The notes below the pieces were generated by a model that saw nothing but the letters and a program-made list of their open reading frames with translations, did not search any database and was not told where the DNA came from. The translations under genes and the position numbers were made by a program. 64,000 nucleotides of DNA from an uncultured Porphyromonadaceae bacterium. GTDB taxonomy: Bacteria > Bacteroidota > Bacteroidia > Bacteroidales > Muribaculaceae. The DNA is taken from contig CAJKBH010000005.1 of NCBI GenBank assembly GCA_905198125.1, positions 1 to 64,000 of the forward strand. The letters run 5' to 3'. Shown piece by piece: positions 35,125 to 43,673 of the stretch (position 1 is its first letter; each line of letters starts with the position of its first letter).

Positions 35125-37605
35125 TTAGTCGAACACTCCCTCGGCTGTGTCCTCGGGAACGGAGTCGTCGCTGACATGGACAAACGGCGATTCGCCGTCG
35201 CCGCATGGCGAGAACGCGTCGGGAAATTCAAACTTGGTATCCTGCGAATAGGGGAGTCTCCGGTCGCCGTACACCTTCTTCATGTACAGTCCGTAGATAG
35301 GCAGCGCGGCGCGTGCACCCTGTCCGAATGCCATGGAGTTGAAGTGGATATAGCGTTCCTCGCCGCCGACCCACACGCCGGTGACCAGGTCGGGGGTGAA
35401 TCCCATGAACCAGGAGTCGGAGTTGGAGTTGGTGGTACCGGTCTTGCCGCCCATCTGCGCGCGTATTCCGTATCGGCTGCGCAGGCTGGCGCCCGTACCG
35501 GAGTCGACCACATTCAGCAATATGGACACTATCTTATAATAGGCGTCCTCGCTCATCACCTCGGTGCGGTGAGGCACGGCGGAGTAAATCAGGTTGCCCT
35601 GGTTGTCCTCTATGCGGGTGACGAACACCGGATCGACGCGGATGCCCTGGTTGGAGAACGCTGTGAATGCACCTACCATCTGTCCCACGGGGACGTCGAC
35701 CGTGCCGAGGCAGAGCGGAAGCACCGGGTCGATATAGCCGGTGATGCCGAACAGACGCATCTTGCTGGCCAATGCCGCAGGGGTGAGTTCATGTACCAGA
35801 CGGGCCGAGATCCAGTTGTTGGAGTTTGTCAGCGCCCAGCGCAGGTCGACCATCTGACCTACGCGCGCACGGCTGGAGTTACGCGGCGCCCATCCGCCGA
35901 ACACAGGCTGCGTGTTGGAGAACATGGAGCATGGGCTGTAGTCCTGTTCCATGGCCAGCGTGTACAGGAAGGGCTTGGCCGTAGAACCGATCTGACGTTT
36001 GCCACGCGAAACCATATCGTACTGGAAATGCGTGAAATCGGGACCTCCCACGTATGCCTTGACATAACCTGAGTGCGGATCCATGCTCATTACGCCGGTA
36101 CGCAGCACCGTCTTCATATACAGCAGGGAGTCGTACGGAGTCATCTTGACCGTCTTGGAACCGGGCACGATGCGGGTCACCGAGCGGCCGTTCTCCTTCA
36201 CCGTCTTCTTGACGTAGGAGAATATGTCCATAGTGTAGGGGGTGTGGAAAGCCTTGTCTATCTCTTCCTGCGAGGCACCGGCCTGTTTCATGATGCGGTA
36301 GCGCTCGGTCTGGCGTATTGCGTTCTTGATGAGCCGCTGCACGCCGGCACGGCTCAGTTCATTGGGATTGGTGGTGTAGGGGCCGGTGGGCGAGCCATGT
36401 TTCTCCCGTTCGAACGCCGGCTGGAGGTATCCTCCAAGATGCTCGTACACGGCTTCCTCGGCATAACGCTGCATGGTCGGGTCGATTGTGGTGTGTATGC
36501 GCAGACCGTCGGTGTAAAGGTTGTAATACGATCCGTCGGGCTTGGGATTCTTGAGAATCCAGCCGTACAGCGGATTCTGTTCCCATGCAGTGGAGTCGGT
36601 ATTGTAAGCGCCGAGGGCTATGAGATAAGAGGATTTGTCGGCATAATCGCCGCGTTTGGGGCGCACAGGCTTCTTGGCCGTCATGAGACGGCGGATCTCC
36701 TCGCGCAGATAGGGTGAGCCTCCCTCCTTGTGGTCAACCTTATGATAATCGAGACCAAGGGGAAGGGCCGCGAGCGAATCGCGTTGAGACTGAGTTATGA
36801 AGCCTGCCTTGACCATCTGGTCGAACACCACGTTGCGGCGCTGTTGCGTACGCTCCTCGTGGCGCAGAGGGTTGTAATAGCTCGGATTCTTCAGCATGCC
36901 TATCAGCATGGCCGCCTCCTGGATTTCCAGATCGCGCGGTTCCTTGCCGAAATATACGTTGGCCGCCGTCTTGATTCCCACCGCATTGTTGAGGAAGTCG
37001 AAACGGTTGAGATACATGTTTATGATCTCGTCCTTGGTGTAGAAGCGTTCCAGCTTGACGGCTATCATCCATTCGATGGGTTTCTGCAGCGCGCGTTTCA
37101 GCAGGTTTGAGCTTGGCTCGGAATATAACTGTTTGGCCAGCTGCTGGGTGATGGTGGATGCGCCGCCCGACGACTTGTCGCCCATCAGGAATGTCTTGAT
37201 GGCCGTACGTCCCAATGCCTTGAAGTCGATACCGGAATGCTCGCGGAAGCGCACGTCCTCGGTGGCCACCAAGGCGTTGATCACGTGGGGCGAGATGCCG
37301 TTGTAGTCGGTATAGACGCGGTTGCCCGAGCCGTAGTAGTAACGTCCCAGTTCCGAATCGTCGCTGGCATAGACCAACGACGCGAGTTTGTCGTGCGGGT
37401 CCTCAAGTTCCTCGATAGGAGGCATGTATCCTATCACGCCGTTGTATATGAGCAGCATAAGGAACAGGATGAGGAATCCCAAGGACAGAAAAGATATCCA
37501 CAACCATTTCACCAGGGTGCGGTTGCGGCGGTGTTTGCGGCCGTTGCGGGGCGCAAACTGTTCGTCAATGTCGTATAGATTGTCGCTGTTGTCCTGTTTT
37601 GCCAT
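35125..37605 (-). CDS. class A penicillin-binding protein (PBP1A-like)
   Basis: An 826-aa bifunctional peptidoglycan synthase. A short cytoplasmic tail and one membrane anchor (about residues 33-53) are followed by a GT51 glycosyltransferase domain with catalytic Glu116 in TEDVRFREHSG and the conserved GGASTITQQLAKQLY. The transpeptidase domain has Ser541-x-x-Lys544 (GSTAKPF), the SxN motif (TNSNNW) and KTGTT. It polymerises and cross-links the cell wall in the periplasm. The tail after the KTG region is short and acidic. Its promoter is at 37660-37690. Length and domain order are typical. Confidence 0.95.
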   Translation of the reverse strand: MAKQDNSDNLYDIDEQFAPRNGRKHRRNRTLVKWLWISFLSLGFLILFLMLLIYNGVIGYMPPIEELEDPHDKLASLVYASDDSELGRYYYGSGNRVYTDYNGISPHVINALVATEDVRFREHSGIDFKALGRTAIKTFLMGDKSSGGASTITQQLAKQLYSEPSSNLLKRALQKPIEWMIAVKLERFYTKDEIINMYLNRFDFLNNAVGIKTAANVYFGKEPRDLEIQEAAMLIGMLKNPSYYNPLRHEERTQQRRNVVFDQMVKAGFITQSQRDSLAALPLGLDYHKVDHKEGGSPYLREEIRRLMTAKKPVRPKRGDYADKSSYLIALGAYNTDSTAWEQNPLYGWILKNPKPDGSYYNLYTDGLRIHTTIDPTMQRYAEEAVYEHLGGYLQPAFEREKHGSPTGPYTTNPNELSRAGVQRLIKNAIRQTERYRIMKQAGASQEEIDKAFHTPYTMDIFSYVKKTVKENGRSVTRIVPGSKTVKMTPYDSLLYMKTVLRTGVMSMDPHSGYVKAYVGGPDFTHFQYDMVSRGKRQIGSTAKPFLYTLAMEQDYSPCSMFSNTQPVFGGWAPRNSSRARVGQMVDLRWALTNSNNWISARLVHELTPAALASKMRLFGITGYIDPVLPLCLGTVDVPVGQMVGAFTAFSNQGIRVDPVFVTRIEDNQGNLIYSAVPHRTEVMSEDAYYKIVSILLNVVDSGTGASLRSRYGIRAQMGGKTGTTNSNSDSWFMGFTPDLVTGVWVGGEERYIHFNSMAFGQGARAALPIYGLYMKKVYGDRRLPYSQDTKFEFPDAFSPCGDGESPFVHVSDDSVPEDTAEGVFD

Positions 37606-37659
37606 ATCAATCGCCGGGCCGGAGTCTCAACAAAAGTTCGCATACTCCAATCCGTTTAG

Positions 37660-37690
37660 CAAAGTTACGATAAATTTTTCAATATACAAA
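37660..37690 (-). promoter_or_regulatory. promoter of the class A PBP gene
   Basis: Minus strand TTTG (complement of 37687-37690), 19 bp, TAACTTTG (complement of 37660-37667). About 55 bp before the start codon. Confidence 0.83.
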
Positions 37691-37735
37691 AGGAGTCGTT
37701 AACAATGTTAACAATGTCTTGCTACAATTGAGGGC

Positions 37736-37773
37736 AAAGCAAAGGCTCCATCCCGTAAAACGGCACGGAGCCT
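37736..37773 (-). terminator. terminator of the flavin reductase gene
   Basis: AGGCTCC (37743-37749) pairs with GGAGCCT (37767-37773), with an inner CCCG/CGG stem around TAAAA. The minus-strand tail TTTGCTTTG is only moderately T-rich. Confidence 0.65.
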
Positions 37774-37798
37774 GAAAAATTAGTCAAGGTCAGAGGTC

Positions 37799-38419
37799 TT
37801 ATTTCTTTTCCTTCTTAGTCGCTTCTTGCTTTTTCTTCTTACTCGTTTCCGGCTTTTTCTTCTGGACTGAGAAGCCGAATTTGCCTATCATGTCGCCCAA
37901 GGCGTAATAGTGGCCGTGGACGTATGCGAGCAGATTGGCCTTTTCGAGCATGAAGCGGCCGGTGTCGGGGTCCATATAACGATCGTCGGCGCGTACGTTC
38001 ACCACTTCGGCCAGGAACATGGTGTGCGTGCCGAGGTCGGTCTTGGAACGTACCACGCACTCTATGCTGAGCGGGCTCTGTTCCACGGTGGGAGATTTCA
38101 CCTTCTCGCCGGGAATCGGGACAAGGCCGGTCTCCTTCCATTTGTTGTACTGCGCGCCGCTGCGTACGCCGCACCAGTCCACGCTGCGGGCCATATCCAC
38201 GGTGGTGAGGTTAACGGTAAACTCTCCCCTCTTCTCAATCAGCGGAAACGAGTGGCGTTCCGGCCGCACCGAAATGGAAAGCATTGCCGGATCGGAACAG
38301 ACCGTGCCTATCCACGCCACGGTCAGCAGGTTCCATTCGTCGGGCGTGGCGCCTACGGAAACAAGCGCCGCCGGAACGGGATAAACCATCGTTCCGGGGC
38401 GCCATGAGATTTTAGACAT
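37799..38419 (-). CDS. flavin reductase-like FMN-binding protein
   Basis: A 206-aa protein of the flavin reductase-like family (split-barrel FMN fold). The N-terminal WRPGTMVYPVPAALVSVGATPDEWNLLTVAW, then SISVRPERHSFPLIEKRGEFTVNL, then SVDWCGVRSG are family hallmarks. Related proteins reduce flavin or act as small FMN oxidoreductases; the specific partner is unknown. The last 25 residues are an unusual run of lysine and glutamate (KKKPETSKKKKQEATKKEKK) that would be disordered and basic. It lies 26 bp after the phosphohexomutase stop and is probably cotranscribed with it. Confidence 0.87.
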   Translation of the reverse strand: MSKISWRPGTMVYPVPAALVSVGATPDEWNLLTVAWIGTVCSDPAMLSISVRPERHSFPLIEKRGEFTVNLTTVDMARSVDWCGVRSGAQYNKWKETGLVPIPGEKVKSPTVEQSPLSIECVVRSKTDLGTHTMFLAEVVNVRADDRYMDPDTGRFMLEKANLLAYVHGHYYALGDMIGKFGFSVQKKKPETSKKKKQEATKKEKK

Positions 38420-38445
38420 ATAGTGTCGGTGAGGTTATTTACACC

Positions 38446-40197
38446 TTATTTAACACCAAGGTCTTCCAGTACCTGGTCGATATGCTTCTCGGCCTTGAGG
38501 ACGGTAGCCTCGTAATCGGCCTTGTCCTTCATGTCCTCGCGCACCTCGACATAGAACTTGATCTTGGGCTCCGTACCGGAGGGACGAACCGAAACCTTGT
38601 CGCCGGCCTCGGTGAAGAACTGCAGCACGTTGGACGTGGTGGGGAACTCCAGCTTGGTCACCTCGCCTGTGATGAGGTTGCGGCAGTTGAGGTCGCTGTA
38701 GTCCTTGATGGCCGTCACCCGGCTTCCGGCCAGGGTCTTGGGCGGATTCTCGCGGAAGTTCTTCATCATGGCCACGATTTCCTCTGCGCCGGTCTTGCCG
38801 GGACGAACCACGCTGACGCCACGCTCGCGCGAGAAGCCATACTTGGCGTAGATGTCAACCAGCACCTCGTAGAGGTTCATGCCCTTGTCGGCAGCCCATG
38901 CGGCGCACTCGGCCACAAGCGAGTTGGCGGAGATGGAATCCTTGTCGCGAACGAATGTCTCGGCCAGGAAGCCATAGCTCTCCTCGCCTCCGCCAAGGTA
39001 ACGGCCCTGGGTCTCCATGTCACGCATCACGTTGGCAATCCACTTGAAGCCGGTGAAGCAGTCGAAGCACTTCACACCGTTGGCCTCGGCTATGCGCTTG
39101 ATGGTCTCGGTGGTCACGATGGTCTTCACCACATATTCGGTGCCGTTGAGCAGATTGCTCTCCACGTTCTTGGTGATGATGTAATATATAAGGAGCATGC
39201 AGATCTGGTTGCCGTTCACAAGCTGGTAGTTGCCTTCCTTGTCGCGGACAACGAGACCAACGCGGTCGGCGTCGGGGTCGGAAGCCATCACGAGGCTTGC
39301 GCCTGTTTCCTTGGCTTTCTCCACGGCCATGTGCATGGCCTCCGAGTTCTCGGGGTTAGGCGATGCGACGGTGGGGAAGTCGCCGTCCTGGATGTCCTGT
39401 GCCGGAACATGGATCACGTTCTCGAAGCCCCAGAGCTTCAGCGAGTCGTACATCAGACGCAGGCCGGTGCCGTGGATGGGGGTGTAGACAATCTTCATGT
39501 CCTTGTGGCGCTTGTCGGCCTCGGGGTCGAGGCTGAGGGTGTGGATGTCGGCCAGGAACTGCTCGTCGATATCCTTGCCTATGGACTGGATCAGATCCTT
39601 GTTCGGAGCCCACTTGATCTGGTCGTTGCTCTTGATCTGGTTGACATACTCGATGGTCTTGACATCGTGGGGCGAGATCATCTGTGCGCCGTCGCTCCAG
39701 TATGCCTTATAGCCGTTGTACTCCTTGGGGTTGTGGCTTGCGGTGACCATGACGCCGCTCTGGCATCCTAACTTACGGATGGCGTAGCTTACCTCGGGAG
39801 TGGGGCAGGGACCGTCGAACAGGTACACCTTGATGCCGTTGGCGCTGAAGATGTCGGCTGTAAGCTCGGCGAATTCGCGGCTGTGGTGACGCACGTCGTG
39901 GCCCACGGCTACCGAAATCTGAGGCAGCTCCTTGAAGCAGTCCTTCAGGTAGTTGGCCAGTCCCTGTGTGGCTGCGCCTACGGTGTAGCGGTTCATACGG
40001 TTGGAACCGGCGCCCATAATGCCGCGCAGACCGCCCGTGCCGAATTCCAGGTCCTTGTAGAAGGCCTCGATAAGCGGGGTCTTGTCCTCGGCGTCAAGAA
40101 GCGCCTGCACTTCCTTGCGGGTATTCTCGTCGTACTCCGGGCTAAGCCATGCCTGGGCTTTGGCCGTAACTTCTTTCAATAATGTCTCGTTACTCAT
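38446..40197 (-). CDS. phosphoglucomutase / phosphomannomutase family enzyme
   Basis: A 583-aa alpha-D-phosphohexomutase. All four active-site motifs are present: phosphoserine loop TASHNP (Ser154), metal loop DPDADR, sugar-binding GGEESYG, and phosphate-binding RPSGTEPK near the C-terminus. The length and the start FGTGGLRGIMGAGSNRMNRY place it in the larger phosphoglucomutase/phosphopentomutase-like subgroup rather than GlmM. It interconverts hexose-1-phosphate and hexose-6-phosphate in the cytoplasm. A possible -7 box on the minus strand, TATCTTTG, is at 40388-40395, with a long leader that includes GC-rich hairpins. Confidence 0.94.
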   Translation of the reverse strand: MSNETLLKEVTAKAQAWLSPEYDENTRKEVQALLDAEDKTPLIEAFYKDLEFGTGGLRGIMGAGSNRMNRYTVGAATQGLANYLKDCFKELPQISVAVGHDVRHHSREFAELTADIFSANGIKVYLFDGPCPTPEVSYAIRKLGCQSGVMVTASHNPKEYNGYKAYWSDGAQMISPHDVKTIEYVNQIKSNDQIKWAPNKDLIQSIGKDIDEQFLADIHTLSLDPEADKRHKDMKIVYTPIHGTGLRLMYDSLKLWGFENVIHVPAQDIQDGDFPTVASPNPENSEAMHMAVEKAKETGASLVMASDPDADRVGLVVRDKEGNYQLVNGNQICMLLIYYIITKNVESNLLNGTEYVVKTIVTTETIKRIAEANGVKCFDCFTGFKWIANVMRDMETQGRYLGGGEESYGFLAETFVRDKDSISANSLVAECAAWAADKGMNLYEVLVDIYAKYGFSRERGVSVVRPGKTGAEEIVAMMKNFRENPPKTLAGSRVTAIKDYSDLNCRNLITGEVTKLEFPTTSNVLQFFTEAGDKVSVRPSGTEPKIKFYVEVREDMKDKADYEATVLKAEKHIDQVLEDLGVK

Positions 40198-40230
40198 GGG
40201 TTATATATTATTTTCTATTTGTCTTTTCAA

Positions 40231-40312
40231 TGGCGGTGGAGGCTGCGCCGGCGTATGGGGAAGGAACTGCGCCTCCAGCGCGGTAGAGGCTACGCCTCCG
40301 GCGCAGAACGGA
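40231..40312. repeat. GC-rich hairpin repeat upstream of the phosphohexomutase gene
   Basis: GGAGGCTGCGCCGGCG (40238-40253) is followed by GCGCCTCC (40269-40276) and by a related unit GAGGC-TAC-GCCTC-CGGCG (40286-40303), so hairpins and a diverged direct repeat overlap. REP-like; it falls within the probable 5' leader of the minus-strand gene. Confidence 0.55.
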
Positions 40313-40387
40313 ACGGCTTCGCGCAATACGCACATACTGTTCCTTACTATACGCATAATTATATACGCCTTTCTCTCAATACAAACA

Positions 40388-40395
40388 CAAAGATA
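40388..40395 (-). promoter_or_regulatory. possible -7 box of the phosphohexomutase gene
   Basis: Minus-strand TATCTTTG fits TAnnTTTG. There is no TTTG at 19-21 bp, so the call is weak. Confidence 0.4.
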
Positions 40396-40444
40396 ACGAA
40401 TAAAGTCGATATTTTAATATTTTTTTAAAAAATGTTCATTTTAT

Positions 40445-40475
40445 TTTGCAGATTCCGAAAAAAGATATAACTTTG
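40445..40475 (+). promoter_or_regulatory. promoter of the ABC-GntR operon
   Basis: TTTG (40445-40448), 19 bp, TAACTTTG (40468-40475), full consensus. Transcription would begin near the palindromic operator at 40478. Confidence 0.83.
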
Positions 40476-40477
40476 CG

Positions 40478-40509
40478 GTGTAGTTGAATACACCACTACA
40501 TTACTACAC
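40478..40509. promoter_or_regulatory. candidate GntR (YtrA-type) operator
   Basis: GTGTAGT (40478-40484) faces ACTACA (40495-40500), giving TGTAGT-N10-ACTACA, and a second ACTACAC lies at 40503-40509. The site is just downstream of the -7 box, where repressor binding would block transcription. The GntR gene is the third gene of this operon, so autoregulation is likely. Confidence 0.6.
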
Positions 40510-40517
40510 TACCTGTT

Positions 40518-41414
40518 ATGATAGAATTAAAGAACCTTTCATACTATTACGGCAAATCGACCGTAGCGGCATTGGACAATGTCTCGGCCCGTATCGGAAC
40601 CGGCGTGCATCTGATGTTGGGCGAGAACGGTGCCGGCAAGACCACGATGCTGAAGTGCGTGGCCGGACTGCTGCTGCCCACCGGAGGCGAATGCGTGGTT
40701 GACGGGGTGTCCGTCACCAAGAGACTCCCTTCGGAACTGGCCCGCGTGTTTTACCTTGGCGTGGACGACGGATCCTTCATGAAGAACATAGACACAATGG
40801 TGAATCGTCACGCGCCGTTTTATCCCCGCTTCGATGCCGAGGAGTTGAAACGGAACCTGGATGCGTTCGGCTTAAGCTCAAGTCAGAAACTGTCTTCGAT
40901 GTCGTTAGGTATGCGGCATAAGGCTATGCTGGCGTACGCGTTGAGCCTCAATACCGAAGTGCTGCTGCTCGACGAGCCGGCCAACGGCCTGGACATAGAG
41001 AGCAAGATGGCGTTGCTGCGCATGATAGCGGGCAAATGCGACGACGAGCATACGGTGCTTGTGGCCACGCACACCATCAGCGACATGGAGACGCTGTACG
41101 ACGGACTGATCGTGATGCAGGCCAACCACATACGCCTAACGGCCATGACCGAGGAGATAGCCGAACGGTTCGCCTTCGTGCGCACGCTTTCTAAGGTGGA
41201 TGACAGCCTCTATTCAGAATGGCGTGGCGGTAAGATGTGCAGCATCCTGCCGGTGGACATGGCCGATGAACTCGGACTTGAATCAGGCCCGGTGGATTAT
41301 GCGGTGCTGTACGGCGCGCTTCACAGCCCGGCTGCTCCCGAGGTGATCAGATATATGACGGGACCCGGCCGGTCCGATTACAAACCATTTAGCAACGGAG
41401 TGGATTATGAATAA
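40518..41414 (+). CDS. ABC transporter ATP-binding protein (YtrB-like)
   Basis: A 298-aa ABC ATPase. Walker A GENGAGKTT is at residues 35-43, the signature is degenerate (SSMSLGMRHKAMLAYAL in place of LSGGQ), Walker B is LLLDEPANGLD, and the switch histidine is in VATHTISD. The C-terminal 80 residues are not a second ATPase. The pattern of ABC ATPase, small permease and short GntR regulator matches YtrA-type operons that respond to cell-wall-active compounds in Firmicutes; here the substrate is unknown. It overlaps the permease gene by 8 bp. Confidence 0.9.
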   Translation: MIELKNLSYYYGKSTVAALDNVSARIGTGVHLMLGENGAGKTTMLKCVAGLLLPTGGECVVDGVSVTKRLPSELARVFYLGVDDGSFMKNIDTMVNRHAPFYPRFDAEELKRNLDAFGLSSSQKLSSMSLGMRHKAMLAYALSLNTEVLLLDEPANGLDIESKMALLRMIAGKCDDEHTVLVATHTISDMETLYDGLIVMQANHIRLTAMTEEIAERFAFVRTLSKVDDSLYSEWRGGKMCSILPVDMADELGLESGPVDYAVLYGALHSPAAPEVIRYMTGPGRSDYKPFSNGVDYE

Positions 41415-42213
41415 CGAGATGACAATACAGCAAGAGAGTTCGCGGAACCGCGACCGGTTTTCATGGCTTGGGGTTTGGGATGTGACTAAGTTCTGGTGGC
41501 CGGTGCTGAAATGGGAGTTCTGGATCTTGTTGGGATACACTGTATTGGTGTCCGTACTGGCGGTAAGCGTTGAAATGCACATATTGGTGATGTTGTGGTC
41601 ACTCGCCGTCACGCCGATAACATACATGGTGATGTGCGCCTCGTCACTGTTCGGACTCAAGAGCATGCGCGAAAGGTTCATTACGTTGCCAGCACTGAAC
41701 AGCGAGAAGCTGGTGTTCACGCTCCTGTGGACGTTTGTGGTTGTTCCGGTCATCTCGGAGCTGATACTCACTTCCGTATTCTACCTGCATTGGGGCGAGG
41801 CGCCCTATAGCGTGTTGTTGAGCACGATCGAGATACAGGATAACGTAGCGGCTATATCGGAAGGACATCTGACAGCCTTCAAGATGTGGAGTATAGCCAT
41901 GATGGCGGGGGGCATGATAACCTGTCTTTATTGTGCCGAAATGTCGCGCAGCCACAACATAATAAAGGGGATCGGCTTTTCGATACTGGTGTATTGCATA
42001 CCGAGTTTCCTGATTGGATTAATGGCCGGATTGACAGGCTTCAGATTAGGTAAGGAGGGTGCATTCGATGGAGGCGTCAGTGTGGAGCAAGCCATGACGA
42101 GCCTGTTTGATACCATAGTGATATACGTCAACATACTCGGAGTGGTGATGCTGGTGTATTTCGTGGTGATGCTGACATTGTATATAAGGAAATTTGCGAA
42201 ACGTCAGGGATGA
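41407..42213 (+). CDS. ABC transporter permease-like membrane protein
   Basis: A 268-aa membrane protein with about six hydrophobic segments (first at residues 36-52, LLGYTVLVSVLAVSV; last at about 235-257). It has no recognisable signature beyond the ABC-2-like layout, so its identity rests on being sandwiched, with overlaps at both ends, between an ABC ATPase and a GntR regulator. It probably forms the membrane part of an export or stress-response system. The start ATG at 41407 lies inside the upstream gene. Confidence 0.78.
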   Translation: MNNEMTIQQESSRNRDRFSWLGVWDVTKFWWPVLKWEFWILLGYTVLVSVLAVSVEMHILVMLWSLAVTPITYMVMCASSLFGLKSMRERFITLPALNSEKLVFTLLWTFVVVPVISELILTSVFYLHWGEAPYSVLLSTIEIQDNVAAISEGHLTAFKMWSIAMMAGGMITCLYCAEMSRSHNIIKGIGFSILVYCIPSFLIGLMAGLTGFRLGKEGAFDGGVSVEQAMTSLFDTIVIYVNILGVVMLVYFVVMLTLYIRKFAKRQG

Positions 42214-42560
42214 ATTTCAATGACAACATACCGATATCGCGTCAGCTGGTAGAATACTGCTATACGCAGGTGATGACCGGCGGCTGGTCATGCGGCGAGC
42301 GCATACCTTCCACCAAGGACATGGCCGTGATGTTGGGCGTGAATCCGCGCACCGTGATGAAGGCGTACGACGAACTGGCCGAAGCGGGAATCATTTACCA
42401 GCGTCGCGGAATGGGATACTTCACCGCCGACGACGCACGCGATACGATTATAAAGAAACGGCGCGAGTCATTCGTGCGCAATACCATTCCGGAGTTGCGG
42501 CGCACGATGGACGAACTCGGATATACGCCGCAGGACATTCTGAATCTGCTAAACGATTAA
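42210..42560 (+). CDS. GntR-family regulator, YtrA type
   Basis: A 116-aa protein with an N-terminal winged helix-turn-helix: PISRQLVEYCYTQVMTGGWSCGERIPSTKDMAVMLGVNPRTVMKAYDELAEAGIIYQRRGMGYF. The C-terminal part is only about 40 residues, typical for the YtrA subfamily, which lacks a large effector domain. It overlaps the permease gene by 4 bp (ATGA). It likely binds the inverted repeat at 40478-40509 and represses its own operon. Confidence 0.92.
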   Translation: MNFNDNIPISRQLVEYCYTQVMTGGWSCGERIPSTKDMAVMLGVNPRTVMKAYDELAEAGIIYQRRGMGYFTADDARDTIIKKRRESFVRNTIPELRRTMDELGYTPQDILNLLND

Positions 42561-42597
42561 AACACAGAAAATAATCACAAAATAAACGCATAAAACT

Positions 42598-43478
42598 ATG
42601 AAAGTAAAAGCATTATTGGTTATGGCCCTGACGGCTGTAATCGCAACCGCCGCACACTCGCACTGCTGTGGAAAGTGACCGACAACAACAGTGGCAAGAC
42701 ATCGTATGTATTCGGTACGCATCACTTTGCACCGCTTTCGTTGCTTGATTCCATCAAGGGGCTGGACGCAGCGATGCAGAATGCCGACAAGGTATATGGC
42801 GAGCTTGACATGCAGGCTGCAATGGATCCCTCGGCTATGATGGGAATGCAGCAGATGATAATGGCGCCTGCCGACAGCACAATCGACAAGATCCTGACCG
42901 CAAAACAGCTTGCCGATCTTAACATGGCTTGGGCGAAATACGGTACGGATGAGGTTCCAATGGAAGCGCTGTATATGTTGAAACCTGCCGGACTCAGCAC
43001 GCAGCTGGCGGCTCTGATGTCGGCCAAGGTTCTGCCTGACATGAATGTCGGCCAGGGCATCGACAACGAACTGCAGGTGCGCGCCCGCAAGGCCGGCAAA
43101 CAGGTGGCCGGACTCGAGACGATGGAATTCCAGACCAATATGTTGCTCGGAGACCCCATCTCGAAGCAGGCCGAGGACTTGATGGAGACCATAGAGGACA
43201 TTGATGCCGAAGCCGGAAAGCTGGTGCGTCTCACCAACGCATACTTAGCACAGAACTATAAGGATATCGAGACCATCTGCGCAGAATCCGTCCTGAAGAA
43301 TCCCGAATCGGCCGAGAAGATGATAATCTCGCGCAACAACAACTGGATGAAGCTGTTGGAGCCGGAGATGAAGAACACCAATCTTCTTGTCGTGGTAGGC
43401 GCCGGTCACTTGGTAGGCGACAAGGGAATCCTCAACCAGCTGAAGCAGGCCGGTTACACCGTGACGCCCGTGAAGTAA
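42598..43478 (+). pseudogene. TraB/GumN family protein with a frameshift after the signal peptide
   Basis: ATG 42598 starts a clear signal peptide (MKVKALLVMALTAVIATAAH) but this frame ends in TGA at 42676. The mature part, beginning ALLWKVTDNNSGKTSYVFGTHH near 42660, continues in the -1 frame to 43478. That part has the TraB/GumN features GTHH near its start, GLETMEFQ in the middle, and VVGAGHLVGDKGI plus a final aromatic GY near the end. Without the shift the mature protein has no signal; a GTG at 42675 is the only nearby start. No slippery heptamer is seen. It may be a true frameshift, a population variant, or a sequencing error. Function of the family is poorly known, possibly a metal-dependent protease. 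Confidence 0.75.
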
Positions 43479-43509
43479 AGACTATTTTAACACGATTCAT
43501 ACCTTGATG

Positions 43510-43552
43510 CGGGGCTGCAAACCATAATTTGCGGCCCCGTTGTTTGTATTTT
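43510..43552 (+). terminator. terminator after the TraB/GumN gene
   Basis: CGGGGC-T-GCAAA (43510-43521) pairs with TTTGC-G-GCCCCG (43528-43539), a 12-bp stem with one mispair, followed by TTGTTTGTATTTT. Confidence 0.88.
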
Positions 43553-43573
43553 GAAATAAAAGATGTAAATTTG
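43543..43573 (+). promoter_or_regulatory. promoter of the yicC-gmk-nadD operon
   Basis: TTTG (43543-43546), 19 bp, TAAATTTG (43566-43573). Full consensus; the TTTG lies in the T-rich tail of the preceding terminator. Leader of about 90 nt. Confidence 0.82.
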
Positions 43574-43673
43574 CAAGAATAAGAGCCCGTTATATAAAAA
43601 TTGTTAAGATAGGGGCGGACAATAGGAACGGTTTGTGGGCAAGTAATTAGATCAAGTAAAATTAGATCGAGCC

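Noticed and set aside
42650..42680. Programmed -1 frameshift in the TraB/GumN gene
   Set aside because: No X-XXY-YYZ slippery heptamer and no clear downstream pseudoknot were seen, so mutation or sequence error is preferred.
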